This document shows, in pieces, positions 1 through 7,292 of a stretch of DNA of 23,679 nucleotides. The notes under the pieces were generated by a model. It made no database searches, was not told the origin of the DNA, and saw nothing but the letters and a program-made list of their open reading frames with translations. Position 1 is the first letter of the stretch, and every line of letters begins with the position of its first letter. This DNA comes from a virus, in the IMG/VR virus record IMGVR_UViG_3300025759_000705, positions 1-23,679 of that record; one strand, written 5' to 3'. A program made the position numbers and the translations under genes.

Positions 1-1017
1 GATTCTAAGCTAGTAATAGGATTTACGCCGATTGATGGCTACACGCCATTCATCTCTGATTACTTGAAGGGTGCTGAGACATTGGGGACAAGGAAGGCAG
101 AACTACTAGCAAGGAGAGAACTCCCTATTGAGCAGTACAGCCCCGAAAGAGATGCTAGTATTGTATATTTACACTCAGATGAGAATCCATTCGGAGGATA
201 CGAGCGTATTGCGAAGGATTTGAAGGGTAGACCCGAAGACGAAATAATGGTGCGTGCTTATGGGATGCCAGTGAAGTCAATGACAAGTCTGTTACCATTA
301 TTTAACACAGAAGTAAATGTATTATCCGAAGTACCAAATAAAAGAGGAAGAACCTTCCCAAATGTCTCTGATAAGTCCAAGTATACTTGTTATCAAGTGG
401 TCGACCCCGCCGGAGCAAGAAACTATGTTGCAATCTGGGCTGGAGTGGATCGAGACGGTACTGTCTATATTAGAAGAGAGTTCCCCGACCGTGATACATA
501 TGGTGAGTGGGCAATTTTTGGCGATCCAAAGTGGAGGTACGGACCAGCTGCCAAAAAGATCGGATTCAATGTAGAGGGATATGTAGAGCTTTTCAAAGAG
601 ATAGAAGAAGAGCTAGAGATAGAGGTAGCTGAAAGAATCGGAGACTCTAGATACTTTGCTAGAGAAAACGAGAACAATGATGACTTATTTACAGCTTTCT
701 ACGACTTTGGTATGAACTTCATTCCTAGTGATGGTAGAACTGAAGAGCAAGGTATTGCTGCCTTGGACGAGTGGTTCAGTTACAACCCGAATGTAGAGAT
801 AGACGAAGCGAATCAGCCTATGTGTTATATTCACAAGGACTGCGGTAACTTAATAGATTCTTTAATTAACTACAACTCAAACGGAAAAGCGGACGAACCC
901 CTCAAGGACTTTTTTGATGTGATTCGATATTTACGTATGGCTAACGCCGGCGAAGGACCGGATCATATTGATTCAAGAGATTATCAAACTATAACATATA
1001 CGAAAGGTGGCTACTAA
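1..1017 (+). CDS. Terminase large subunit, C-terminal part (5' truncated by window edge)
   Basis: The reading frame is open from base 1, so the gene starts upstream and 338 codons of its 3' part are seen. The protein is the DNA-packaging motor subunit: an ATPase pumps DNA through the portal and the C-terminal RNase H-like nuclease cuts concatemers. The visible part begins with a TPIDGYT segment seen in terminases near the end of the ATPase domain. The nuclease core follows: a strand ending in an acidic residue (VVDPAGARNYVAIW, Asp at about residue 135 of the visible part) is the likely first metal ligand, and the C-terminal FFDVIRYLRM stretch (Asp at about 306) fits the closing acidic helix of the fold. 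It lies directly upstream of portal, the usual packaging order. An internal TTG at 64 is not a plausible start because coding continues upstream. Confidence 0.88.
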   Translation, partial: DSKLVIGFTPIDGYTPFISDYLKGAETLGTRKAELLARRELPIEQYSPERDASIVYLHSDENPFGGYERIAKDLKGRPEDEIMVRAYGMPVKSMTSLLPLFNTEVNVLSEVPNKRGRTFPNVSDKSKYTCYQVVDPAGARNYVAIWAGVDRDGTVYIRREFPDRDTYGEWAIFGDPKWRYGPAAKKIGFNVEGYVELFKEIEEELEIEVAERIGDSRYFARENENNDDLFTAFYDFGMNFIPSDGRTEEQGIAALDEWFSYNPNVEIDEANQPMCYIHKDCGNLIDSLINYNSNGKADEPLKDFFDVIRYLRMANAGEGPDHIDSRDYQTITYTKGGY

Positions 1018-1391
1018 TGGCTAAAAAGAAACTAACAAATATAGCAGAAGAATATGGGCTAACTTTCGAGGAAGCCCACGAACTAGTGTTCAAGCACTTG
1101 GATGAAGAAGCGGTTACCGGAAGGGGTAAGAATACTTGGATTAGTGAAGAAGGGCAGACTGCATTAGATGATGTAATCGCTATGCCAGTCTTGTACAGAG
1201 GGAAAGTGCTTTCAGAAGCCCCGAACCGAAACTTCTTGATTGTTTACATCAAGGACATACTACGAAAAGTACCCGTTCGTATACCAGCAAGGATGCAAGG
1301 ATTACTAGTAGGTAAAATGGTTTATGTCCAAGCGGAGACAATCGGCGAAGAGATGAAGTACAAGTGGGTACGTACTCCTATTCGGGGTTGA
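1017..1391 (+). CDS. Hypothetical protein, 124 aa, between terminase and portal
   Basis: The ATG overlaps the terminase stop by one base (TAATG), so translation is probably coupled. The N-terminal 50 residues are helical and charged (LTNIAEEYGLTFEEAHELV), with a pattern reminiscent of a helix-turn-helix or IF2-N-like small DNA/RNA-binding fold. The C-terminal half is beta-rich and basic (RKVPVRIPARMQGLLVGKMV). No catalytic motif is visible and I do not recognise the family. Its position between terminase and portal makes a packaging or head-assembly accessory role possible, but that rests on context only. Confidence 0.72.
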   Translation: MAKKKLTNIAEEYGLTFEEAHELVFKHLDEEAVTGRGKNTWISEEGQTALDDVIAMPVLYRGKVLSEAPNRNFLIVYIKDILRKVPVRIPARMQGLLVGKMVYVQAETIGEEMKYKWVRTPIRG

Positions 1392-1418
1392 TAGTCGTGT
1401 TATTATATTATTCAATCT

Positions 1419-3488
1419 ATGCAAAGTGATTCAATTTCAGAAGCTCTTACTTATGTAGGAAAAGAGCCCGACATCAAAACATTACGATACGCCTATGACC
1501 AAACGGTTGTAGAACTAGAAGCATACTTCGACCTATGTAGGACAAGCTATGATGATAGACGTAATTGGTGGGCTGGCAAGTCCCGTGACCACAGAAAGCA
1601 CGGTGCTGATGCTTTTCCTTGGGAAGGTGCTGCTGATATGGAAGCACACACTATCGATGAAAGAATTACTCGTCTTGTATCTCTGTTTATGTCTAGCCTT
1701 AATCGTGCTAATGTAAGAGCTTATCCCGTAGAAAGCACTGACATCGCACGAAGCAAAGTTGTATCCAACTTCTTGAAGTGGATGGTATCCTCTGGATACA
1801 TTCCAAGATTCAAGAGAGAGATGGAACTCGGTGCTAATTATCTTCTTGAGAGAGGGTTGTTAATTACTTACGTAGGTTGGCACAGAGAGGATAGGAAGTT
1901 TTTACAAAAATTAGACCTTCGTCAGATAGCCGAAGTATCTCCAGAGATAGGCCAAGTCATTCAAGACGGTGATAACGATGGAGAGCTTGCAGCTTTACTT
2001 GAAGCATCTTTTCCGGGTGTTACTCCAAAGAGAGCTAAGAAAGCAATCAAAGATCTTCGCAAAAAAGGAGAAGCTGAATTACCTATAGTTCGCCGCCAAA
2101 TAGATGCCCCCGAAGTTAAGACACTTGCTCCCGATGGGGATTTTATGTTCCCTCCGTATGTGACCGATCCTCAGCGTGCACCGTATTGTTTTTGGAAGAC
2201 TTACTACACTGCTCAAGAGCTAGAGAACAAAGTGGTAACTGATGGATGGGATGCTGACTTTGTGGAAACAATGATAGATAAGTACAGAGGTGTCAATATT
2301 GATTCCATAGAAAGAGAACAAGAGGGTCGTAGAAGTACATCTCTTACTGACAACGCTTATGAAGCAGAGGAGTTAATTGAAATCGTTTACGGATACCAAA
2401 GATTAATCGACCAAGAGGATGGTGCTGAAGGAATTTACTGCACAGTTTTCCACAAGGAGTACGATGGAGGATACGCTAAATTTGAATTACTGAACGGATA
2501 TGAAGATTATCCTATTGTAGTGACTAAACTTTCTGAAGATAGTAAACGCCTTTATGACGTTCAAACTATTCCAGACATTCTTCGTGGTATACAGAATCAA
2601 GTAAAGGTAGAAAGGGATTCACGTATTGATAGAAACAGTCTAGCTACTCTACCTCCGATTCTGCACCCAGTGGGACAAGCTCCTACAGATTGGGGACCGG
2701 GAAGAATGATCCCTTACAGACGTAAAGGTGACTTGGACTTTGCTCCGACTCCACCTCCTCCAACTGGTTCTATTGAAATAGAAAAGACTATGGAGGCTCA
2801 AGCGGACAGACTATGTGGTTTGGATGAAACCTCTGCAATCAGTCAAGTACGAAAACAATTTTTAGTAGACAAGTTTTTACAGCACTCAGCCGAAGTTCTT
2901 AATATGGCCTACAAGTGCTTCCAAAGGTTTGGACCGGACTCAGTGTTCTTCAGAGTTACTGGTTCTCCCGACCCTATTGAGTTCAGTAAAGGAGACCCGA
3001 ACGAGAACTTTGATATAATGATTAACTATGATGTCCTCAACTCAGATCCTCAGACTCAAGAACAGAAGCTACAGCAGTTGGTTGCTCTTACGCAACTTGA
3101 TCGTAACGGTCGTATTGACATCAACTCTTTGCTTGATGCTGCTGCTTCTAGCATCGATCCGGTTCTTGCTGATAGGATTCTACAGCCTATTGAAGCTGCT
3201 CAAGAACAAGTAGTACGCCAAGTAACAGATGACTTATCGAAGATTTATTCTGGTATTGAAATGCCAGCACGTCCAAACGGTGCTCAAATTGCTCTTACTG
3301 TTATTCAACAGTATGCTTCTCAGCCAGATATTGCTGAAAGACTTCAAACAGATGAAGCCTTCGCAGCAAGAATTGAAAAGTACGCTGGGCAGTACACATT
3401 CCAAATGCAACAAATGCAAAACGCTCAGATCGGAAGAGTTGGAACACAACCAGCCCAAATGGGAGATATTCAAACTCAAGGAATATAA
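1419..3488 (+). CDS. Portal protein (head-tail connector)
   Basis: A 689-aa protein fitting a podovirus-type portal, the dodecameric ring at the capsid vertex through which DNA is packaged and ejected. An FPWEGAADME segment near residues 66-75, followed by a helical region (DERITRLVSLFMSSLNRANV), is typical of phage portals with a PWEGA-type N-terminus. A long middle region contains mixed alpha/beta wing and stem sequence. The C-terminal 100 residues are Gln/Ala-rich and helical (QFQMQQMQNAQIGR type), fitting a barrel or crown. Length and position after terminase agree. The ATG has no Shine-Dalgarno; the 27-base gap before it is very A/T-rich. Confidence 0.9.
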   Translation: MQSDSISEALTYVGKEPDIKTLRYAYDQTVVELEAYFDLCRTSYDDRRNWWAGKSRDHRKHGADAFPWEGAADMEAHTIDERITRLVSLFMSSLNRANVRAYPVESTDIARSKVVSNFLKWMVSSGYIPRFKREMELGANYLLERGLLITYVGWHREDRKFLQKLDLRQIAEVSPEIGQVIQDGDNDGELAALLEASFPGVTPKRAKKAIKDLRKKGEAELPIVRRQIDAPEVKTLAPDGDFMFPPYVTDPQRAPYCFWKTYYTAQELENKVVTDGWDADFVETMIDKYRGVNIDSIEREQEGRRSTSLTDNAYEAEELIEIVYGYQRLIDQEDGAEGIYCTVFHKEYDGGYAKFELLNGYEDYPIVVTKLSEDSKRLYDVQTIPDILRGIQNQVKVERDSRIDRNSLATLPPILHPVGQAPTDWGPGRMIPYRRKGDLDFAPTPPPPTGSIEIEKTMEAQADRLCGLDETSAISQVRKQFLVDKFLQHSAEVLNMAYKCFQRFGPDSVFFRVTGSPDPIEFSKGDPNENFDIMINYDVLNSDPQTQEQKLQQLVALTQLDRNGRIDINSLLDAAASSIDPVLADRILQPIEAAQEQVVRQVTDDLSKIYSGIEMPARPNGAQIALTVIQQYASQPDIAERLQTDEAFAARIEKYAGQYTFQMQQMQNAQIGRVGTQPAQMGDIQTQGI

Positions 3489-3492
3489 TACT

Positions 3493-4059
3493 ATGGCGGA
3501 TAATATGACCACAAGTCAGTACGCTGCACAGCGTGCTAAACCAAAATCATACGGAATGGATTTGTATAAAATCCTATCCTTAAATGAAGGAAAGAAATCT
3601 AGTGCTTATAAGGATTCTTTAGGCAATATGTCAATAGCGGTAGGGTTCAACCTAGAAGAGCCAACTAACATAAAGTACCTAGAGGAAAGACACGGTTTAA
3701 CCTATGATGATCTTGTCAACAAAGGTAAAACTCTGAATGAAAATCAAATCCGGGACTTATATAATTTTAATATAAAAAACGCCTTAACTGATGCTAAAGA
3801 ATTTGATCCTAAATTTAGTTCTAGACCAACTAATGCAAAGATTGCATTGTTGGACTTATCTTTTAACTTAGGTCGCAAAAAACTATTTACATTTAAGAAA
3901 ATGCGTAAAGCTCTTGCTGAAGACGATTACGATAAAGCGGCAGCCGAAATGAAGGATTCCAAATGGTACGAACAAGTAAAGACAAGAGGTCCTCGTATGG
4001 TTGGAGTAATGAAGGACCCAAATAATTTAACAAAATTATTAAATGAGCTTAGAAAGTGA
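3493..4059 (+). CDS. GH24 lysozyme (T4-lysozyme-like muramidase)
   Basis: Start chosen at ATG 3493, just after the portal stop at 3488 and with an AAGGAA upstream; the frame also runs open back into portal, but that part is shadow. The 188-aa product resembles T4 lysozyme, which cuts the MurNAc-GlcNAc bond of peptidoglycan. Catalytic Glu is E32 in LNEGKKSSAYKD and catalytic Asp is D41, the same nine-residue spacing as E11/D20 of T4 lysozyme. The position matching T4 Thr26 is S47 (GNMSIAVGF), a conservative change. The C-terminal LDLSFNLG and KWYEQVKTRGPRM segments match the fold's second lobe. No signal peptide or SAR segment is seen, so export would need a holin, or it could be a virion-associated muramidase. 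Its place between portal and scaffold is unusual for an endolysin. Confidence 0.85.
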   Translation: MADNMTTSQYAAQRAKPKSYGMDLYKILSLNEGKKSSAYKDSLGNMSIAVGFNLEEPTNIKYLEERHGLTYDDLVNKGKTLNENQIRDLYNFNIKNALTDAKEFDPKFSSRPTNAKIALLDLSFNLGRKKLFTFKKMRKALAEDDYDKAAAEMKDSKWYEQVKTRGPRMVGVMKDPNNLTKLLNELRK

Positions 4060-4267
4060 TTTAAAAGCATTAAGTAACCACGAGCACTTCGCTCGTTTTT
4101 TATCAGTCATTGAAGACTTACGTGAAGAGACTATTGAAGAGCTTCATCAAGCTAGTACAGAACAGATGCAACAAATATCTGGGCGTATTCTGACATACGA
4201 TCAGATACTACAAATGTGCGATTGGAAAAACCTACAAGTACGATTCAAAGATAGGCTTGCACAATAA
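4043..4267 (+). CDS. Hypothetical protein, 74 aa, helical
   Basis: The ATG lies inside the lysozyme gene (17-base overlap), suggesting translational coupling. The acidic, mostly helical product (LSNHEHFARFLSVIEDLREE, then QMQQISGRILTYDQILQMCD) resembles small unknown proteins that sit between portal/lysozyme and scaffold in many podovirus-like genomes. No enzymatic motif is seen. A role as a head-assembly helper is possible from its position directly before scaffold. Function unknown. Confidence 0.7.
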   Translation: MSLESDLKALSNHEHFARFLSVIEDLREETIEELHQASTEQMQQISGRILTYDQILQMCDWKNLQVRFKDRLAQ

Positions 4268-4269
4268 GT

Positions 4270-4275
4270 TATAAT
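4270..4275 (+). promoter_or_regulatory. Possible -10 box (TATAAT) ahead of scaffold
   Basis: A perfect TATAAT lies in the 50-base gap upstream of the scaffold gene. No good -35 hexamer is found at 16-18 bases upstream (the sequence there is AAAGAT), and TTGCAC at 4257-4262 is only 7 bases away. In A/T-rich sequence such a hexamer can occur by chance. Weak candidate promoter for the scaffold-capsid-decoration block. Confidence 0.25.
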
Positions 4276-4317
4276 ACTTTCATCGCCATCGCTCGGCGTT
4301 AAGGAGTGCAAAACATT

Positions 4318-5403
4318 ATGTCAGAAGAAATCACAGTGGGAAACGCTGAACCCACAACAGAAACAACAGCGGTACAGTCAAATATATCAGTGTCAGAGTT
4401 CGCTCAAAGACGCTTGGGGCAACTTACTCCTAAGGAAGAAGTAGCTCCACAAGTTGAAGCAACAGAAGAAGTAGCCGATGAAGTCCCAGTTACTGAGAGT
4501 AATGAGGAAACTGTCGAAGAAACAGAAGTTGCTGAACAAACTGAAGAATCGCAAGATTCTACAGATGTTCTTTCACAGTTAGATCTAGACGAGATGTCCG
4601 AGGATGAACTCAAGGAGTTATCCGAAAAACTTGGTAGTAGAGCGGTTGCCCGATATGGGGAACTTACTGCAAAGCGTAAAGCAGCAGAACGCAAGCTCGA
4701 AGAAATACAAGCTGAGTTGAATAAACAGAATCCATTAGAGACTCAAACAGTAGCCGAAAACCCTTACGCATCTATTGATTCGTTGGAGGGATTACAAGAT
4801 AAGGCTAAAGAAGTAACAGATGTCATAGAGTGGGCGGAGGAAACATTATTCAATGCAGACGGATACGGACCAAATGATGTCGTAACAGAAATAGAAGGCA
4901 AAAACTTAACTAAGGCCGATGTGCGTAAAAGTTTATTGAACGCACGCAAAGCTCGTGATAAGTTCTTACCAGCTCAGTTACGAGAAGTTCAAAGAGTTGA
5001 ACAATCAAAGGAACTCAAGAGTGCTTTTGATGAACAAGCTCAGAACGAATTACAATGGTTACAAGGAGAAGATAACGATGTTCGTAAGAATTACGAAGCA
5101 ATGGTTGGAGATCCAAGATTCGAGAAACTAAGAGAAACCGCAGACCCAGAGGTAGCAGCACAGCTGAATTACCTAATGGCACACGCAGCTAATAGTATCT
5201 ACGGAAGGAAAACTATTCAAGAAACTCCGAAGAACACGAAGTTAAACCCTCCACAAACGGGTATAACATCGGCATCAATGTCAGAGAAAACTGTTGGAAA
5301 GTCAGTTAAGGCACTTAAAGACCTTAACCAACGATTTAAGCAATCCGGCACTAAGGGTGATTTCATTACTCTCAGAACCCAACAAATTAAAAATAAATTC
5401 TAA
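4318..5403 (+). CDS. Capsid scaffold / assembly protein
   Basis: Start set at ATG 4318, 11 bases after AAGGAG at 4301-4306; a GTG at 4306 would use part of the Shine-Dalgarno itself and is unlikely. The 361-aa product has the profile of a phage scaffolding protein: a strongly acidic N-terminal third rich in Glu/Thr/Val (for example EEVADEVPVTESNEE), then a helical coiled-coil-like middle (GELTAKRKAAERKLEEIQAE) and a basic C-terminus (LKDLNQRFKQSGTKGDF) of the kind that contacts capsid protein. It lies ten bases upstream of the major capsid gene. Scaffolds direct procapsid shape and are lost on maturation. The assignment rests on composition, coiled coil and position rather than a conserved motif. 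Confidence 0.82.
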   Translation: MSEEITVGNAEPTTETTAVQSNISVSEFAQRRLGQLTPKEEVAPQVEATEEVADEVPVTESNEETVEETEVAEQTEESQDSTDVLSQLDLDEMSEDELKELSEKLGSRAVARYGELTAKRKAAERKLEEIQAELNKQNPLETQTVAENPYASIDSLEGLQDKAKEVTDVIEWAEETLFNADGYGPNDVVTEIEGKNLTKADVRKSLLNARKARDKFLPAQLREVQRVEQSKELKSAFDEQAQNELQWLQGEDNDVRKNYEAMVGDPRFEKLRETADPEVAAQLNYLMAHAANSIYGRKTIQETPKNTKLNPPQTGITSASMSEKTVGKSVKALKDLNQRFKQSGTKGDFITLRTQQIKNKF

Positions 5404-5413
5404 TTAAAATACA

Positions 5414-6436
5414 ATGTCATTCTCAAATACATTCGACACAACCAATCCCGGAAGTGGTGTTTCTAACAGAGAAGACTTGACTGATGTTTTGTCAATTCTT
5501 GCTCCCGAAGAAACTCCAGTTCTTTCATCATTAAGCAAACAGCGTGCGAGCTCAACTTTCGTTGAGTGGACTGTAGACAGCCTAGCTGATCCAGTTACAA
5601 CCGGTGTTGCCGAAGGTGCTGATGTAAGTGCATTCACAGATAAATTCTCTGGACGTGCACGTTTAGGTAACTACGTACAAAAATTCCGCCGTGACTATAT
5701 GGTATCCGACCTCCAAGAGGCTGTTGATTCCGTAGGTCCAGCTAAGATCGCTCAAGCTGAAGCTAAAGCAATCCGTGAAATCAAACGAGACATCGAAGCA
5801 ACTCTTTGCTCAACTAACGATCGCTCAGTTGAAGACGGTGCTGGTTCAGCATACGGTCTTCGTGGATTAGGCAAATGGATTGAGTCCTCTGCAAATACTG
5901 GTGGTGCTGGTGCATCTTCAGACATTCCAGATGCGTTCAAAACTCCAGCTGCTTCAATCGCAAACGAAGGTGGTACAGCTATCACAGAAGCTGGTTTCAA
6001 CGATATTATTACTTCAATCTATCGTGAAACTGGAACAACTGACCAACTTATGCTTGTTGCGGACACTAGCTTACGTCAAACAATCTCTGACTTCGCTCGC
6101 TTAGGACCTAGCAATAGTGCTACTAACCAAGGTGTTCGTTCAGTGAACTATGACGGTAACAGTGCTGAAATCAAACTATCTGTTGAGTTATACCAATCAG
6201 ATCACGGTATCGTTTCTATCGTAAACGCTAACCCAGATTGTATGCCTACTACAGACCCAGTAGATCGTACTGGATACTTGTTGAACCCAGAATATGCTGG
6301 TATTCACGAGTTAATTCCATTGGGCTCAACTCGCCTACCTAATATGGGTGGTGGTGAGCGTGGTTACGTTGATTGCTCTCTAACACTTGGAGTATATCAC
6401 CCACAAGCACACGGTAAAATAACAGACCCAGTATAA
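5414..6436 (+). CDS. Major capsid protein (HK97 fold, SU10/DUF5309-like)
   Basis: A 340-aa capsid subunit directly after scaffold. The N-terminal pattern NREDLTDVLSILAPEETPVL and the following VEWTVDSLADP match the SU10-type major capsid family (DUF5309), where a TPF/TPV turn and a Trp-containing strand open the HK97 fold. A helical spine segment (AKIAQAEAKAIREIKRDIEA) and a C-terminal beta region ending in LTLGVYHPQAHGKI fit. Only ten bases separate it from scaffold and no Shine-Dalgarno is present before the ATG, unexpected for the most abundant virion protein; coupling to scaffold or an A/T-rich leader may compensate. High Ala/Gly/Thr content also fits a capsid shell. Confidence 0.87.
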   Translation: MSFSNTFDTTNPGSGVSNREDLTDVLSILAPEETPVLSSLSKQRASSTFVEWTVDSLADPVTTGVAEGADVSAFTDKFSGRARLGNYVQKFRRDYMVSDLQEAVDSVGPAKIAQAEAKAIREIKRDIEATLCSTNDRSVEDGAGSAYGLRGLGKWIESSANTGGAGASSDIPDAFKTPAASIANEGGTAITEAGFNDIITSIYRETGTTDQLMLVADTSLRQTISDFARLGPSNSATNQGVRSVNYDGNSAEIKLSVELYQSDHGIVSIVNANPDCMPTTDPVDRTGYLLNPEYAGIHELIPLGSTRLPNMGGGERGYVDCSLTLGVYHPQAHGKITDPV

Positions 6437-6445
6437 GAAGGAGGT
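6437..6445 (+). promoter_or_regulatory. Strong Shine-Dalgarno for the decoration protein
   Basis: GAAGGAGGT begins one base after the capsid stop and lies eight bases before the ATG at 6454. It is the best ribosome binding site in the window and contrasts with the missing one at the capsid gene, suggesting separate high-level translation of the downstream structural protein. Confidence 0.75.
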
Positions 6446-6453
6446 AACACATT

Positions 6454-6915
6454 ATGGCTAAATTAACTGTAAACGAAGCCGGAACTTCCGGATACACTCA
6501 CGTCATCTCATTATCATCAGATGATTTAGATAAAATCAAGACTGGTACTAATCCATTCAATGGTGAAACATTAGGTACAGCTACTCAACTTCCTATCGCT
6601 ACTATTCCAGCTGGCGGTGCTGTTGAACTTGCTGGTGTCTTTGAATCAACTGCACTTGCTGGTGCTACTGACATCACTTTAGATGTTGGTACAACAGCTG
6701 GTGACCCAGATGAGTTCATTGATGCTCTTGATGTTGATGCAATGTCTGCTCCAGTATTCAACAGCGGAGACGGTTTCACTGGAAACCAATCTCAAGCTAT
6801 AGGCTACCAAGCAGAAACTTCTGTTCTAGCTGAAGTCAACGGTACAACTGGTGACTTAACTGCTGGTAACATTGTTATCGCATTACGCATCATTGATCTA
6901 GGATCATTCGCTTAA
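6454..6915 (+). CDS. Probable capsid decoration / head protein, 153 aa
   Basis: A small beta-rich, Gly/Thr/Ala/Asp-rich protein without Cys, next to the major capsid gene, driven by a strong Shine-Dalgarno and followed by an intrinsic terminator. These properties fit a capsid decoration or cementing protein made in amounts close to the shell subunit. The sequence alternates short hydrophobic strands and loops (IPAGGAVELAGVFESTALAG; TAGNIVIALRIIDLG). No specific family motif was recognised. A head fibre subunit is an alternative. Confidence 0.68.
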   Translation: MAKLTVNEAGTSGYTHVISLSSDDLDKIKTGTNPFNGETLGTATQLPIATIPAGGAVELAGVFESTALAGATDITLDVGTTAGDPDEFIDALDVDAMSAPVFNSGDGFTGNQSQAIGYQAETSVLAEVNGTTGDLTAGNIVIALRIIDLGSFA

Positions 6916-6925
6916 TTAAAAATTT

Positions 6926-6959
6926 GGGTAGGGGGCACAATGCCCCCACCCTCTTTTTT
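6926..6959 (+). terminator. Strong rho-independent terminator after the capsid block
   Basis: GGGGGC (6931-6936) pairs with GCCCCC (6942-6947) around the loop ACAAT. The stem extends by T6929-A6948 and GGG 6926-6928 with CCC 6949-6951, leaving A6930 bulged. A TCTTTTTT tract follows (6952-6959). It lies eleven bases after the decoration protein stop, so it can end or reduce transcription between the abundant head proteins and the downstream connector/tail genes. Confidence 0.92.
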
Positions 6960-6983
6960 CAACTTAAAACTACTTAAAGATAT

Positions 6984-7292
6984 ATGGACATTATTACAGA
7001 AGTACCACGCAGTTTCACAGATGGTGAAATCGATCAAGCATTTTTGAATGAAATCAAAAGTGGTTTCAAATTGGAAAGAGAAACTGAGCACTTGCGTATT
7101 GCTCAAGCAAAAAAGGACGCAGCAAAAGAGAAAGGAAAGGTTCATCCCGTACTAGGCAAATGTGTAGCTACTATGCCAGCTAGAGACTTCTTTAGATTGA
7201 CTAACAAGTACGGACACGATCAAGTCCATTCAAAAGAATTTATCAAGTACTACAACAAGAAGTTCAGCGACTTATCCCCTAATAAAATCTAA
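6984..7292 (+). CDS. Hypothetical protein, 102 aa, before the adaptor
   Basis: First gene after the capsid-block terminator; its stop overlaps the next ATG by one base. The product is charged, with a helical N-terminal half (FLNEIKSGFKLERETEHLRI) and a C-terminal part containing MPARDFFRLTNKYGHDQVHS. The pattern of a small protein with 'R.F.R..KYG...... F...' close to the adaptor resembles unknown proteins of other podovirus-like genomes, but no function is recognised. No Shine-Dalgarno is seen. Confidence 0.68.
   Translation: MDIITEVPRSFTDGEIDQAFLNEIKSGFKLERETEHLRIAQAKKDAAKEKGKVHPVLGKCVATMPARDFFRLTNKYGHDQVHSKEFIKYYNKKFSDLSPNKI

Noticed and set aside
3229-3492. Upstream extension of the lysozyme frame inside portal
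   Set aside because: It overlaps the well-supported portal 3' end, and the encoded residues are Leu/Gln-rich shadow sequence; the ATG at 3493 gives a normal GH24 length.
4404-4694. 96-aa Ser-rich minus-strand frame
   Set aside because: Mirror of the acidic repeat region of the scaffold gene; no independent start signal or context.
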